A program made the translations under genes and the position numbers. From the NCBI RefSeq assembly GCF_000715075.1, contig NC_134087.1, forward strand, positions 105,811,161 to 105,875,160: a stretch of 64,000 nt of DNA. Reading direction: 5' to 3'. A model generated the notes under the pieces. That model saw only the letters and a program-made list of their open reading frames with translations. It was not told where the DNA came from and ran no database searches. The stretch comes from Nicotiana tabacum (lineage: Eukaryota > Streptophyta > Magnoliopsida > Solanales > Solanaceae). Within the stretch, counting starts at the first letter, position 1. Every line of letters starts with the position of its first letter. Below, piece after piece: positions 22,003-34,609 of the stretch.

Positions 22003-24758
22003 TCTGATCCTTTCTATCCTAATTTCCATCCATTGTAATATTGATAGAGGGCAAATGTCAACTCTAGACCCACCGTCTAACATAACCATTTTCACATAAT
22101 ATCCTTCAGACTTGACAGTCAAGTGAATGGCTTTGTTGCGGATGGCTCCTTCTGGAGGAAAGTCATTTCGGCTGAAAGAGATTCGATTGACCTCGAAAAA
22201 TCACTCTGCCATTCTTTCCAACTGTTCAACCGTGGTCTAACTTGGAACGTACGCATCGTTCAACGTCTTTAGAAGCACTTTCTGATGTTCATTTGAGCTC
22301 ATCAGCAAGGACAAAAGAGAAACCTAGGAAGGAGTCTTTCTAAGTTGATCAATTACATCATACTCCGAGGTTTTCATCTTCCGAAAAAATTCCTCTGCTT
22401 CTTTAGCACTAACCGGCTTCTTAAGTGGAAACTGTTTCTGCTTTGTTTTGTTTAATTCTTCTGGGTTGTGATACTTCCCAGATTGGTTCATTTCATTTAC
22501 TTCTGCCATAACTTCCTTTCCTCTGTATGTGACCATTGTCTTATTATAGTTCCAAGGGATGGCATTGGGGTCTCTCATGGTATTCTGCAGTGCAAAGGCT
22601 GATGACCAAAAGCTCATCCAGCCCGGATGGAATTATTGGCCTCCGTGCCACGCAAGTCCCTTTTGGTATCTACATTTTTGGCATATTAAGTGTGGTTTTC
22701 CTCTGTTCAAGTCTCTTGGGAGGGCTTAACACGAGTTGTTCCTTCCTAGGGGCTCTAGGGACGTAGAGAATGACCTTTTTAGCAGGTGCTACCCCTATCT
22801 TTGTTTCCCCGGCCTTTTCTGCATTTTAAGAGTGGAATTTATCTTCTTCTCATCTCTAGCTTGTTTTGCCAATGCTTTGGGTTTCTTGTCTAAGTCGGCG
22901 ATGGCAATGATAACTTTCAAAACTGGGTTGAATTCTTTGTCCTCACAAATCATTCACTGGCCCGTAATTTGAGCCAGTAACGTGTTGTTAGTTACATTAG
23001 GGACTTCCTCGCCCCTCAACACTACCCGCTTCTGTTCTATCAGATTCTCGACTGCTCTTTTAAGGGTCCAACAATTTTAAATGTCATGCCCTTCCGCCCC
23101 TGAGTAATAAGCACACATGGTACCCGATCAGTAAGATGGAGATTCTTGATTCTGCATGTTTGGAGGTACAGGCTACAATAGACCCATTTGGACTAACTTC
23201 GGGAATAGGCTGGAGTAAGACTCACTAATAGGTGTGAATTCAGTCTTCCTGGGTAGTTCATGGGGGTGTGTGTTATATTGATAATTGTTCTGTGGTGGAT
23301 GGGGATTATACGGAGCTTGGTAAGGAGGGTTATTTCTTGGAGGGGGAGCTCTATTTTGGTTGTAATGCTGTTGTGGCCGTGCGTATGGTTGAGCATTCAT
23401 TACCGAACAAGGATGCGAGGCCATAGCATATACTGCATCCTGGTGGGGGTAGTAATGTTGCGAGGTCCTGGGAGGTGGACCAAAATAATCTCGAAGTTGA
23501 CTAGAGTTTCTCAAGCTTGAAGCCATCATGGCTCCTTCTTCTTTTTTCTTCCGGCTCGCTAAACCTCCCGAGCCGCTCTAGATGGCTTGGGAAGTGGCTC
23601 TTAAAGCTGATTGACTTATGATGCGGCTTGTTTTCAGGCCGTTTTCTACCATTTTCCAATTTTTATGGCCTCCGCGAATGGTTTGCCAATGGCAGACATC
23701 ATGTTTTGGAAATAATCGGCTTCTTGGGCCAGTAAGAAGACATTAACCATCTCGGCCTCATCCATCAGTGGTTTTACCCTGGCTGATTGTTCACCCCATT
23801 TGATAGCGTATTCCCAAAAACATTTCGAGGCTTTTTATTTGAAGTTGGTCAAAGAATTCCTATTCAGGGCTATATCCACATTGCATTGAAATTTCCTTAC
23901 AAAATCCCGGTCCAGGTCGTCCCATATATGCCAATGGGAGATGTCTTGGTCCATATACTACTCAGAAGCAATTCCGGTAAGGCTTTCTCTGAAATAGGCC
24001 ATTAAAAGTTCTTCCTTTCCACCTGCCCCTCTCAGCTGATTGCAATATCATTTTAAATGGGTGATCGGGTCTCCATGCCCGCCATATTTCTCGAATTTTG
24101 GCATTTTAAAACCAACGGTCAAATGAACGTGAGGAAGCATGCATAGATCGACATATGAAACGCTCTTTTGACCACTCAGGCCTTGCATATTCTTGAGGCT
24201 TTGCTCAATGCTTTTCATTTTTCATGCTATATCTTCTTTCTTAGGATTCCTCACGGCTCTTTCACATTCTCTGGGAGACTCATATTGTGGGAGTTAAGGA
24301 TAGGAGTTTGGGGTAACACGAGCGTTGTCCAATTGAAAGTGGGGTGCATGGAAAGTGAAAGTTGATTGTTCAAAGCTTTGTCGAGGCAGTGTTGGTTGTG
24401 CCATAGTAGAGGCTAGTGGGTTGTGAACACGTAGATGATATTCCTGAAGACAATGCCTGGGGCGAACCTCAGATGGCATACCTGTGAAGTTGGTCAACAT
24501 GGTGGGGTAGCCAAACGGAATGAATGGGTTGGTTACTGAAATAGGGGCATTGGTAGTTCCTCCCATCTTAGGTATCAATTCAGGGAATCCAGGGATAGTA
24601 CTGGGTGGTTCCTTGTCGTTGGACCATGCGTCCCACATTTCTAGCATACGACATCGTAGCCTTCTATTTTCCTCAGCAGCTACTGACTCTGGTTGCGGGA
24701 TAGCCGATGTCGGGCTATCTTCGGGCTCAATAATGGGTAGATGACTTTCTGAGGCCAT
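22003..24758 (-). pseudogene. Ogre/Tat gag and partial protease, copy A of duplication
   Basis: The frame starts MASESHLPIIEPEDSP (24758), the gag N-terminus. It continues through capsid-like sequence (about 24160-23640, frameshifted), a Pro/Asn/Tyr-rich linker (23529-23173), a zinc-knuckle-like CAYYSGAEGH (about 23110) and a conserved linker (22617-22324). It ends in the retropepsin region VMLDGGSRVDICPLS (22122-22000). The rest of the protease is missing: homology with copy B stops at 22003. Trp-to-TAG and other stops are shared with copy B, so damage preceded the duplication. Confidence 0.82.
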
Positions 24759-25009
24759 GGCGATACTTCCTTTAGATCTCGTGAAATAAGGGTGTGATGC
24801 CAGATTACCACAAAAACCAACAACTTAAAAATAGAACCAGTTCTTAATATCATACACAAAAAACCGGTTAGTTCGAGACATTTAATACATATGGAATCGC
24901 ATATTGGGGTATGCAATCCACCTAAACAGTTAAATGTGTCTAAATATTTGTGACGACTGTATGTCTCATCTCAGGCTTGCTATTTCTTTTATCTACTTTC
25001 AAATCCTGA

Positions 25010-25130
25010 ATCTTTTTTTTTTCTTTTTTGCTCTTTCATTTCTTCACTATTTTCCTTCTTTTTCATTCAATTTTCCTTTTACTTTCTCTCCCTTCTTTTT
25101 TACTGTTTATTTTTTACTAAGGTTGTCTAT
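25010..25130 (-). other. A/G-rich tract (sense) downstream of module H6
   Basis: The plus strand is almost pure C/T. In the element's sense it is an A/G-rich leader-like tract between the hairpin module and the gag start at 24758. It is repeated at 30815-30925 in copy B. Confidence 0.6.
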
Positions 25131-25154
25131 AGCTATGATCGAATTCAATGAGGA

Positions 25155-25202
25155 TTGTCTACGTATCACGATGCCACATGAATCAGATCATTACGTAGTT
25201 CA
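25155..25202 (-). other. Hairpin module H6 (between ORF1 and gag, copy A)
   Basis: Sense reading: GAACTACG ... TCTGATTC, inner stem CATG (loop) CGTG, then GATACGTAGACAA. Outer arms CTACG (25198-25194) and CGTAG (25163-25159). Confidence 0.75.
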
Positions 25203-25401
25203 TGAAATAAATGAAAAAAAGAAAAGAAAATTTTGGGTTTTCAATTTTTCATTAAACAAAATCTTTTAGGGTTTTTCTATTACAGGGACTTAAAAGGACT
25301 GAAGACTCTTAAAGGAAAAATACAGACTCAAAATAAAAAACAGCACAGCTTTGAACAAAAGTTGAAAAAAGAAATGAAGTATAGACTCAAAAACTGAAAA
25401 C

Positions 25402-26931
25402 TTAAAAGTACATAAGAGCCTCTACTAGTACTTTGGGAGCCTGCGGGACATTAGCCGGTCTTTGCGTGGGCCTTTGTGCAATATCTTCTTGGAGATGGTC
25501 TAAGTCATTCATCACCTGGTGAACGAAGGTCATCATGGTAGCACAAAACATAGACCTACTAATGTCTTCATATTCGTAACATGACACCCAATTTGCTGTG
25601 CCCGGGCTTCCAACACTTGTGCGTCCGTGTTGTTTTGGTCCTGTAGTTGTTGCACTCTTTCTTCTGGTCAATAAATTAATGTGTAGAAATTCTCTTTTTC
25701 TGTCTTAAAATATTTTGTTTGCTGGACCATTTCCTTTTCAAGGGCAAACAATTTTTTCTTTAGAATTGTTACTTCTTCGTCATATTTCTGCTTCAACTGG
25801 CGGAATAATTTGGCCAATTTTGGTTGAGCATTTAGAAAATCATTTTCGGCCTTGGTCAAGTCAGTTGCATAGTCATGTACCTTTATTATTAGGTTGTTGA
25901 TGAGTTTTCCATATTGCTCCTCACAGGCATTTTAGCGGCTATCCTCATGTCCCGGAATTGGGCTCGGAGTGCCTCGTTCTCTCGGGTCAATTTTCTCTTT
26001 TCACCTTCGACCACCTGCGCCTGTAAGTTATTGTCAAATGCGAGGTTCCTCAGCTTTTCCTCTAAGGCATAGATGGTGGCTTGATTTCTCTTTTCTTTTT
26101 CTCCGCAGGCCAAATGTTCTCGGGCTTTATCATCAAAAGCTTGGATATACGACCTTTTGGCGGGCCTTTCCGGCTCGGGCTCTGGCTCATCATTAATGAA
26201 ACTCCTTCTCTCAAGCCATGTGGCATAGCCTGGATGTACTTCACCTTTTGCAAGATTGGGCACTTGGGTATCTTCTTTCAAGTATCATCAACCATCCTAG
26301 ATTTGTTGGACTAAAACCTCGGGAAGTGGGGTTTCGGGGTGTAGTTAAATAACTTGGACACTCAGGTCTTCATCCTCAGGCACCACTTGATATCTTCCTA
26401 ATTGCCTCGGAAATAGGGTTGGACACTCCTCAATCCCATCAATATCAAATAATTCTTTGTGACTGACATGTATATGACTTCCCTCACCTTGAGCCGTCCT
26501 AAAGTCCACTCAATTTGATTTGCCTTTAAAGTTCTCAAGTGGATAATCCAAGCTTCAACCCCTTCTGGAGAGTAGTAATCTTTCACTCTTTCTTCATAGC
26601 TTTCAATAAAGTTGCTCTTACTTTGGTCGTAGTTCATAAATTTTGGATGATGGCGAAGGTGTTCAATTAGCCATATTTGTAAAAGGATATTGCAACCTTC
26701 CAAGAATGTCGCCCTCGACTTACACTATGTCACTGCCTGATAGATATCCGACAATATCAGTGGAGCAAGTCTATGATCTTCCTTGGTAGTTAGAACTTGT
26801 GCAATTCTAGCCATACGAATATCAACTGTCCCCTTTTCATTTGGAAAGACCATGACGCCCAGAAATGCCACTATGAAGGTAAAGCGACAATGAATTTTCC
26901 AAGTATCTTTGCTTTGCTTTTTGTTCATCAT
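25402..26931 (-). pseudogene. Ogre/Tat ORF1 (DUF7745-like), copy A
   Basis: An extra ORF ahead of gag, as in Ogre elements; function unknown. Pieces in order: 26931-26725 (WKIHCRFTFIVAFLGVMVFP), 26703-26398 (CNILLQIWLIEHL and FIESYEERVKDYYSPEGVEAW, resembling the DUF7745 family of plant retroelement proteins), 26281-25889 (GYATWLERRSFINDEPEPEP, then a charged coiled coil), 25859-25668 (more coiled coil) and 25671-25402 (C-terminus). Stops and small frameshifts separate them. Confidence 0.75.
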
Positions 26932-26939
26932 TTTTTCAA

Positions 26940-27165
26940 CCTGTGCCTCTTTTCTTTCATTTCTGCCTCTCTTTAATCACTCTTGATCTTTTTTCTCATT
27001 TTGTTTCTGTTGCTCTTTTATTTTTTTGGAACTCTCTTTTCTCTTTTTTTTCTTGTCATTCTTTTATTTATTTTTTTGTCGCTCTTTTCTTTTTCTAAAG
27101 AAGGAATTAATGAAAAATATTTTTTTGGATTTTTTTGAAAATTGGGTCCGGAACTGATGAGGTTT
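26940..27165 (-). other. A/G-rich tract (sense) between module H7 and ORF1
   Basis: C/T-rich on the plus strand with repeated CTCTTTT words. In sense it forms an A-rich leader just before the ORF1 start at about 26931. Copy B has the same at 32690-32880. Confidence 0.6.
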
Positions 27166-27210
27166 GCTTACGTATCTCATATCCATTGAGAATCAGACCC
27201 TCGTAGTTCG
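27166..27210 (-). other. Hairpin module H7 (leader before ORF1, copy A)
   Basis: Sense reading: CCGAACTACG ... TCTGATTC, inner stem CTCA (loop) TGAG, then ATACGTAAGCAAA. Outer arms CTACG (27206-27202) and CGTAA (27172-27168) leave one end mismatch. Confidence 0.75.
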
Positions 27211-27254
27211 GTCATTTTTGACATAATTGGAAAAAACATGATATTGACTCCCTT

Positions 27255-30200
27255 TCATTTTTGAAATACATTTTCTTTTTCTAATTTTTTCAAAGAATTT
27301 TGACAGAGTTTCGAGACATTTTTCAAATACCGGGGTTTTTTAGAACCGGGTAAATTCTCTATCCTCCCTTTCTCGGGATTGTACCTATGTTTGATCATTT
27401 CACTGGCAACCATGATTGATGCGTTTGATAAGCAGGGTTGAGGACATGGGGTTCCTTCTTCGCAGTGGTCGACGACCACGATTTCAAAGGCTTGGTAGAC
27501 GATGTATTCACTTCCCTCTCTAGCCTCCAGGCATGGGACTGATGGGTCCCTGTAGATTGACTGTTCTCTTCTCCATGGACAAATATTTCTTGGTTTTCAT
27601 GTTCGAATTTGACCATTTGATGGAGAGTAGAGGGAACGGCTCCTGCGGCATGGATCCATGGTCTTCCTAAGAAAAGTTATAGGAAATGTCCATGTCTAGA
27701 ACTTGGAATGTTACTTCAAAATCTACAGGGCCAATGGTTAGGACCAAGTCAATTTCCCTTATCGTATCCCACTTGACACTATCAAAAGCACGCACGCAAA
27801 CTTTGTTAGGTCTGATCCTTTCTATCCTAATTTCCATCCATTGCAATGTTGATAGAGGGAAAATGTCAACTCTAGACCCACCGTCTAACATAACCATTTT
27901 CACATAATATCCTTCAGACTTGACAGTCAAGTGAATGGCTTTGTTGCGGATGGCTCCTTCTGGAGGAAAGTCATTTCGGCTGAAAGAGATTCGGTTGACC
28001 TCGAAAAATCACTCTGCCATTCTTTCCAACTGTTCAACCGTGGTCTAAATTGGAACGTACGCCTCGTTCAACGTCTTTAGAAGTACTTTCTGATGTTTAT
28101 TTGAGCTCATCAGCAAGGACAAAAGTGAAACCTAGGAAGGAGTCTTTCTAAGTTGATCAATTACATCATACTCTGAGGTTTTCATCTTCCGAAAAAATTC
28201 CTCTGCTTCTTCAGCACTAACCGGCTTCTTAAGTGGAAACGTTTCTGCTTTGTTTTGTTTAATTCTTCTGGGTTGTGATACTTCCCAGATTGGTTCATTT
28301 CATTTACTTCTGCCATAACTTCCTTTCCTTTGTATGTGACCCCTGTCTTATTATAGTTCCAAGGGATGGCAGTGGGGTCTCTCATGGTATTCTGCAGTGC
28401 AAAGGCCGATGACCAAAGGCTCATCCAGCCCGGATGGAATTATTGGCCTCCGCACCACGCAAGTCCCTTTTGGTATATACATTTTTGGCATATTAAGTGT
28501 GGTTTTCCTCTGTTCAAGTCTCTTGGGAGGTCTTAACACGAGTTGTTCCTTCCTAGGGGCTCTAGGGACTTAGAGAATGACCTTTTTAGCAGTTGCTACC
28601 CCTATCTTTGTTTCCCCGGCCTTTTCTGCATTTTGGGAGTGGAATTTATCTTCTTCTCACCTCTAGCTTATTTTGCCAATGCTTTGGGTTTCTTTTCTAA
28701 GTCGGCGATGGCAATGATAACTTTCAAAACTGGGTTGAATTCTTTGTCCTCACAAATCATTCACTGGCCCGTAATTTGAGCCAGTAACGTGTTGTTAGTT
28801 ACATTAGGGACTTCCTCGTCCCTCAACATTACCTGCTTCTGTTCTATCAGATTCTCGACTACTCTCTTAAGGGTCCAACAATTTTAAATGTCATGCCCTT
28901 CCGCCCCTGAGTGATAAGCACACATAGTACCCGATCGGTAAGATGGAGATTCCTGATTCTGCCTGTTTGGAGGTACAGGCTACAATAGACCCATTTGGAC
29001 TAACTTCGGGAATAGGCTGGAGTAAGACTCACTAATAGGTGTGAATTCAGTCTTCCTAGTGGTTCACGGGGGCGTGTATTATATTGATAATTGTTCTGTG
29101 GTGGATGGGGATTATATGGAGCTTGGTAAGGAGGGTTATTTCTTGGAGGGGGAGCTCTATTTTGGTTGTAATGCTGTTGTGGCCGTGCGTATGGTTGAGC
29201 GTTCATTACCGCACAAGGTTGCGAGGCCATAGCATATGCTGCATCCTGGTGGGGGTAGTAATGTTGCGAGGTTCTGGGACGTGGACCAAGATAATCTCGA
29301 AGTTGACTAGAGTTTCTCAAGCTTGAAGCCATCATGGCTCCTTCTTCTTTTTTCTTCCGGCTCGCTAAACCTCCCGAGCCGCTCTAGATGGCTTGGGAAG
29401 TGGCTCTTAAAGCTGATTGACTTATGATGCGGGCTGTTTTCAGGCTGTTTTCTACCATTTTCCAATTTTTATGGCCTCCGCGAATGGTTTTCCCATGGAA
29501 GACATCATGTTTTGGAAATAATCGGCCTCTTGGGCTAGTAAAAAGACATTGACCATCTCGGCCTCATCCATCGGTGGTTTTTCCCTGGCTGATTGTTCAC
29601 CCCATTTGATAGCGTATTCCCAGAAACATTTCGAGGTTTTTTTTTGAAGTTGGTCAAAGAATTCCTGTTCAGGGCTATATCTACATTGCATTGAAATTTC
29701 CTTACAAAATCCCGGGCCAGGTCGTCCCATATATGCCAATGGGAGATGTCTTGGTCCATATACTACTCAGAAGCAATTCCGGTAAGGCTTTCTCCGAAAT
29801 AGGCCATTAAAAGTTCTTCCTTTCCACCTACCCCTCTCAGCTGATTGCAATATCTTTTTAAATGGGTGATCGGGTCTCCATGCCCGCCGTATTTCTTGAA
29901 TTTTGGCATTTTAAATCCAACGGTCAAATGAACGTGAGGAAGCATGCATAGATCGACATATGAAACGCTCTTTTGACCACTCAGGCCTTGCATATTCTTG
30001 AGGCTTTGCTCAATGCTTTTCATTTTTCATGCTATATCTTCTTGTTTAGGATTCCTCACGGCTCTTTCACATTCTCTGGAAGACTCATATTGTGGAAGTT
30101 AAGGATAGGAGTTTGGGGTAACACGAGCGTTGTCCAATTGAAAGTGGGGTGCATGGAAAGTGAAAGTTGATTGTTCAAAGCTTTGTCGAGGCAGTGTTGG

Positions 30201-30564
30201 TTGTGCCATAGTAGAGGCTAGTGGGTTGTGAACACTGTAGATGATATTCCTGAAGACGGTGCCTGGGGAGAACCTCAGATGGCATACCTGTGAAGTTGGT
30301 CAACATGGTGGGGTAGCCAAACGGAATGAATGGGTTGGTTACTGAAATAGGGGCATTGGTAGTTCCTCCCATCTTAGGTATCAATTCAAGGAATCCAGGG
30401 ATAGTACTGGGTGGTTCCTTACCGTTGGACCATGCGTCCCACATTTCTAGCATACGACATCGTAGCCTTCTATTTTCCTCAGCAGCTACTGACTCTGGTT
30501 GCGGGATAGCCGATGTCGGGCTATCTTCGGGCTCAATAATGGGTAGATGACTTTCTGAGGCCAT
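27255..30564 (-). pseudogene. Ogre/Tat gag and protease, copy B of duplication
   Basis: The gag N-terminus MASESHLPIIEPEDSP at 30564 is followed by capsid sequence (30023-29452: FKMPKFKKYGGHGDPITHLK, MAYFGESLTGIASE, then a Trp-to-TAG stop, then ISHWHIWDDLARDFV). Next come the Pro-rich linker (29335-29000), the conserved linker (28424-28182) and retropepsin (27930-27667: VMLDGGSRVDIFPLS and LTIGPVDFEVTFQVLDMD). After the protease comes a region with SNASIMVASEMIKHRYNPEKG, resembling the G-patch-like tail of Ogre protease. At 27363 it fuses to leader sequence of copy A, so no pol follows directly. Confidence 0.85.
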
Positions 30565-30954
30565 GGCGATACTTCCTTTAGATCTCGTGAAATAAGAGTG
30601 TGATGCCAGATTACCACAAAAACCAACAACTTAAAAATAGAACCTGTTCTTAATAGCATACACAAAAAACCGGTTAGTTCGAGACATTTAATACATATGG
30701 AATCGCATATTGGGGGATGCAATCCACCTAAACAGTTAAATGTGTCTAAATATTTGTGACGACTGTATGTCTCATCTCAGCCTTGGTATTTCTTTTATCA
30801 GCTTTCAAATCCTGAATCTTTTTTTTCTTTTTTGCTCTTTTATTTCTTCACTATTTTCCTTCTTTTTCATTCAATTTTCCTTTTACTTTCTCTCCCTTCT
30901 TTTTTACTGTTTATTTTTTACTCAGGTTGTCTATAGCTATGATCGAATTCGATG

Positions 30955-31006
30955 AGGATTATCTACGTATCACGATGTCACATGAATCAGATCATTACGT
31001 AGTTCA
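30955..31006 (-). other. Hairpin module H8 (between ORF1 and gag, copy B)
   Basis: Duplicate of H6: outer arms CTACG (31002-30998) and CGTAG (30967-30963); inner stem CATG with CGTG. Confidence 0.75.
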
Positions 31007-31156
31007 TGAAATAAATGCAAAAAAGAAAAAAAAATCTTGGGTTTTCAATTTTTCATTAAACAAAATCTTTTAGGGGTTTTCTATTACAGGGACTTAAAAG
31101 GACTGACGACTCTTAATGGAAAAATACAGACTCAAAAAACTGAAAACTTAAAAGTA

Positions 31157-32673
31157 CATAAGAGCCTCTACTAGTACTTTGGGAGCCTGCGGGACATTAG
31201 CCGGTCTTTGCGTGGGCCTTTGTGCAATATCTTCTTGGAGATGGTCTAAGGCATTCATCACCTGGTGAACAAAGGTCATCATGGTAGCAAAAAACATAGA
31301 CCTACTCATGTCTTCATATTCGTAACATGACGCCCAATTTGCTGTGCCTGGGTTTCCAACACTTGTGCGTCCGTGTTGTTTTGGTCCGGTAGTTGTTGCA
31401 CTCTTTCTTCTGGTCAGTAAATTAATGTGTAGAAATGCTCTTTTTCTGTCTTAAAATCTTTTGTTTGCTGGACCATTTCCTTTTCAAGGGCAAACAATTT
31501 TTTCTTTAGAACTGTTACTTCTTCGTCATATTTCTGATTCAACTGGCGGAATAATTTGGCCAATTTTGTTTGAGCGTTTAGAAAATCTTTTTCGGCCTTT
31601 GTCAAGTCAGTTGCATAGTCATGTACCTTTATTATTAGGTTGTTGATGAGTTTTCCATATTGCTCCTCACAGGCATTTTAGCGGCTATCCTCATGTCCCA
31701 GAATTGGGCTCGGAGCGCCTCGTTCTCTCGGGTCAATTTTCTCTTTTCACCTTCGACCACCTGCGCCTGTAAGTCATTGTCAAATGCGAGGTTCCTCAGA
31801 TTTTCCTCTAAGGCATAGATGGTGGCTTGATTTTTCTTTTCCTTTTCTCCGCAGGCCAAATGTTCTCGGGATTTATCATCAAAAGCTTGGATATACGACC
31901 TTTTGGCGAGCCTTTCCGGCTCGGGCTCTGGCTCATCATTAATGAAACTCCTTCTCTCAAGCCATGTGGCATAGCCTGGATGTACTTCACCTTTTGCAAG
32001 ATTGGGCACTTGGGTATCCTCTTTCAAGTATCATCAACCATCCTAGATTTGTTGGACTAAAACCTCGAGAAGTGGGGCTTCGAGGTGTAGTTAAATAACT
32101 TGGACACTCAGGTCTTCATCCTCAGGCACCACTTGATATCTTCCTAATTGCCTCAGAAATAGGGTTGGACACTCCTCAATCCCATCAATATCAAATAATT
32201 CTTTGTGACTGACATGTATATGACTTCCCTCACCTTGAGCCGTCCTAAAGTCCACTCAATTTGATTTGCCTTTAAAGTTCTCAAGTGGACAATCCAAGCT
32301 TCAACCCCTTCTGGAGAGTTGTAATCTTTCACTCTTTCTTCATAGCTTTAAATGAAGTTGCTCTTACTTTAGTCGTAGTTCATAAATTTTGGATGATGGC
32401 GAAGGTGTTCAATTAGCCATATTTGTAAAAGGATATTGCAACCTTCGAAGAATGTCTCCCCGACTTACACTAAGTCATTGCCTGATAGATATCCGACAAT
32501 ATCAGTGGAGCAAGTCTATGATCTTCCTTGGCAGTTAGAACTTGTGCAATTCTAGCCATACGAATATCAACTGTCCCCTTTTCATTTGGAAATACCATGA
32601 CGCCCAGAAATGCCACTATGAAGGCAAAGCGACGATGAATTTTCCAAGTATCTTTGCTTTGCTTTTTGTTCAT
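31157..32673 (-). pseudogene. Ogre/Tat ORF1 (DUF7745-like), copy B
   Basis: Same order of pieces as copy A: 32673-32470 (WKIHRRFAFIVAFLGVMVFP), about 32440-32140, 32027-31635 (GYATWLERRSFINDEPEPEP and coiled coil), 31605-31414 (coiled coil) and a C-terminus at about 31400-31157. It has a slightly different set of stops; for example, the CNILLQ segment is more broken than in copy A. Confidence 0.72.
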
Positions 32674-32885
32674 CCTTTTTTCAACCCGTGCCTCTTTTCT
32701 TTCATTTCTGCCTCTCTTTAATCACTCTTGATTTTTTTTCTGTTGCTCTTTTATTTTTTTTGGCACTCTCTTTTCTCTTTTTTTTCTTGTCATTCTTTTA
32801 TTTAATTTTTTTTGGCTCTTTTTTTCTAAAGAAGGAATTAATGAAAAATATCTTTTTGGATTTTTGAAAATTGGGTCCGGAACTT

Positions 32886-32942
32886 ATGAGGTTTGCTTAC
32901 GTATCTCATATCCTTTGAGAATTAGACTCTCGTAGTTCGGTC
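32886..32942 (-). other. Hairpin module H9 (leader before ORF1, copy B)
   Basis: Duplicate of H7: outer arms CTACG (32935-32931) and CGTAA (32901-32897); inner stem CTCA with TGAG. Confidence 0.75.
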
Positions 32943-33095
32943 ATTTTTGACATAATTGGAAAAAACATGATATTGACTCCCTTTCATTTTTGAAATACAT
33001 TTTCTTTTTCTCATTTTTTTCAAAGAAATTTGACAGAGTTTCGAGACATTTTTCAAATACCGGGGTTTTTAGAACCGGGTAAATTCTCTATCCTA

Positions 33096-33697
33096 ACTCA
33101 CTCTTGATTTTTCTGTTGTTTTTACTTTCCTAGATGATCAACATATAAGCCGAAGCAAATAGATATACAAATAACACGTAAGATGTATCATGATTGTCTT
33201 TTATTCGAGTACACCAGTCCTAGATGGACCCAACCTCTGTGTTGAGTCCCCAAAGTCAAATGCACATGATGTAAGCAAACGTTCCTACTAGGGATCCGAC
33301 ATGAGTCTACATTATTCTAGGTTTAAAACTGGGGATGTGTCTAGACCTGGCTTACCCAAGCGGACAACATGAGCCGAGGTGGGAGCGGCGTACGGGGAGC
33401 AGGAAAGTCTATCCGGCCTAGTGGTTGATCCATACTCATTCGATTTGGTACGACCTCTAACAGAAAAGTGGCCCACATGAACGTGTGCACCATTTCTTTT
33501 AGAAGACTCAGAAGGGAGAAGGGAGGCGTAAGAAGACATTTTAATACAGTTCAAATAATATTAAAGCGGTAAATATGCAGCAATTAGCACATTAGGCCCA
33601 CAAAATACAGTAATATCAACAATTAATAAAGCCAAGTAAAAATCACAATAACAAGCTCGAATTCTTGAACCCTGAACCAGAGATTCTGGGTTCTTGT
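33096..33697 (-). other. Ogre/Tat 5' leader, homologous to the LARD leader
   Basis: On the minus strand it aligns with LARD 45804-46310, sharing for example CTGAGTCTTC, GGGTAAGCCA, ATCCCTAGTAGGAACGTTT and GACTCAACACAG. An 80-codon open frame here (33554-33312) is not kept in the LARD, so the conserved content is probably RNA-level (packaging or initiation). Confidence 0.75.
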
Positions 33698-33714
33698 CCC
33701 CAGTAGAGTCGCCA
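33698..33714 (-). other. Primer binding site of the Ogre/Tat element
   Basis: The minus strand reads TGGCGACTCTACTGGGG, four bases (GCTC) after the LTR end. Ogre elements are reported to prime with an Arg tRNA; this site matches that type by memory, not by alignment. Confidence 0.8.
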
Positions 33715-34609
33715 GAGCTATCACACCTCTTTTTTCCCGAGGGGACATAAGGGAGTTTTTCTAATTAAAGTGATATTAATCAAAATGAGATTATTTATTT
33801 AATTCAGAGTCGCCACTTGAGATAATTTTATGGTGTCCCAAGTCATCGGTTTATTTTAAATCCCAAATCGAGGAAAATTTGACTTCGTTTAAAGCCTGCG
33901 AAATCGAAAATACTAGGTAAGAAATTCTATTAATCCGGGAGAAGGTGTCAGGCATTCTCGGGTTCCGTAATTTTAGCACGGTTGCTTAGAAATTTATACA
34001 TAGCTTATTTCATCTAATTACTCACTTTAGAACCTATGTTTATTTTACCTTTTACCGCTACTAATCACTTGATAACCCGTATTTAAAGAATTAACTTGAG
34101 ACTAGTTACGTGTACGTATACTCATCTTAGTTTGGTGCGTTAAGAATTACGTCACGCATGCATGTACGCAATTCATAACACTTAGTTTATTTAAGAAAAA
34201 GTTTGGTTAAAGTTGTGCGAACACGTACTTTGAAAAAAAATCGCAATCTCGTCACACGAACATTTACGCAATCACGATAGTAGTTTTAATACCCGCACCT
34301 AAAGAATTTCTACGAGTGTTTGATTAAGGCATGGTACTTACTAAGAATGTTTGTCCATGGTCACACGAGCATGTACCATGGTTTGTTTATGGTATCACAA
34401 CTATATCACGCATACGTGTACATAATTATATTAATTAATTCAGTTATAATTATACCTAAAATTATAATTATGTCTCTAAGTTAATTACACTATGTCGTAT
34501 AACTAAGTGTTAAAGGTTCAATATTATGTGAAACATTTGTTTGAATTAAATGAGGCAACTTATGTATTAACTAGCAAACATGCCCATGATTAAGAGAGTT
34601 TGACCCTAA

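Larger units (their letters stand above)
22003..27363 (-). repeat. Tandem duplication copy A (leader-ORF1-gag-protease start)
   Basis: Collinear with 27808-33095 and nearly the same length (5361 vs 5288 bp). At 27363/27364 the minus-strand protease-downstream sequence of copy B runs straight into leader sequence equivalent to 33095. The sequences diverge immediately left of 22003 and right of 33095. Confidence 0.88.
27808..33095 (-). repeat. Tandem duplication copy B (leader-ORF1-gag-protease start)
   Basis: Partner of 22003-27363, with a small number of substitutions and short indels. This is the copy that connects naturally to the element's leader, primer site and 5' LTR. Confidence 0.88.

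Noticed and set aside
33312..33554. 80-codon frame in the Ogre leader
   Set aside because: The homologous LARD leader conserves the DNA but not the start or the frame, so it is more likely untranslated RNA.
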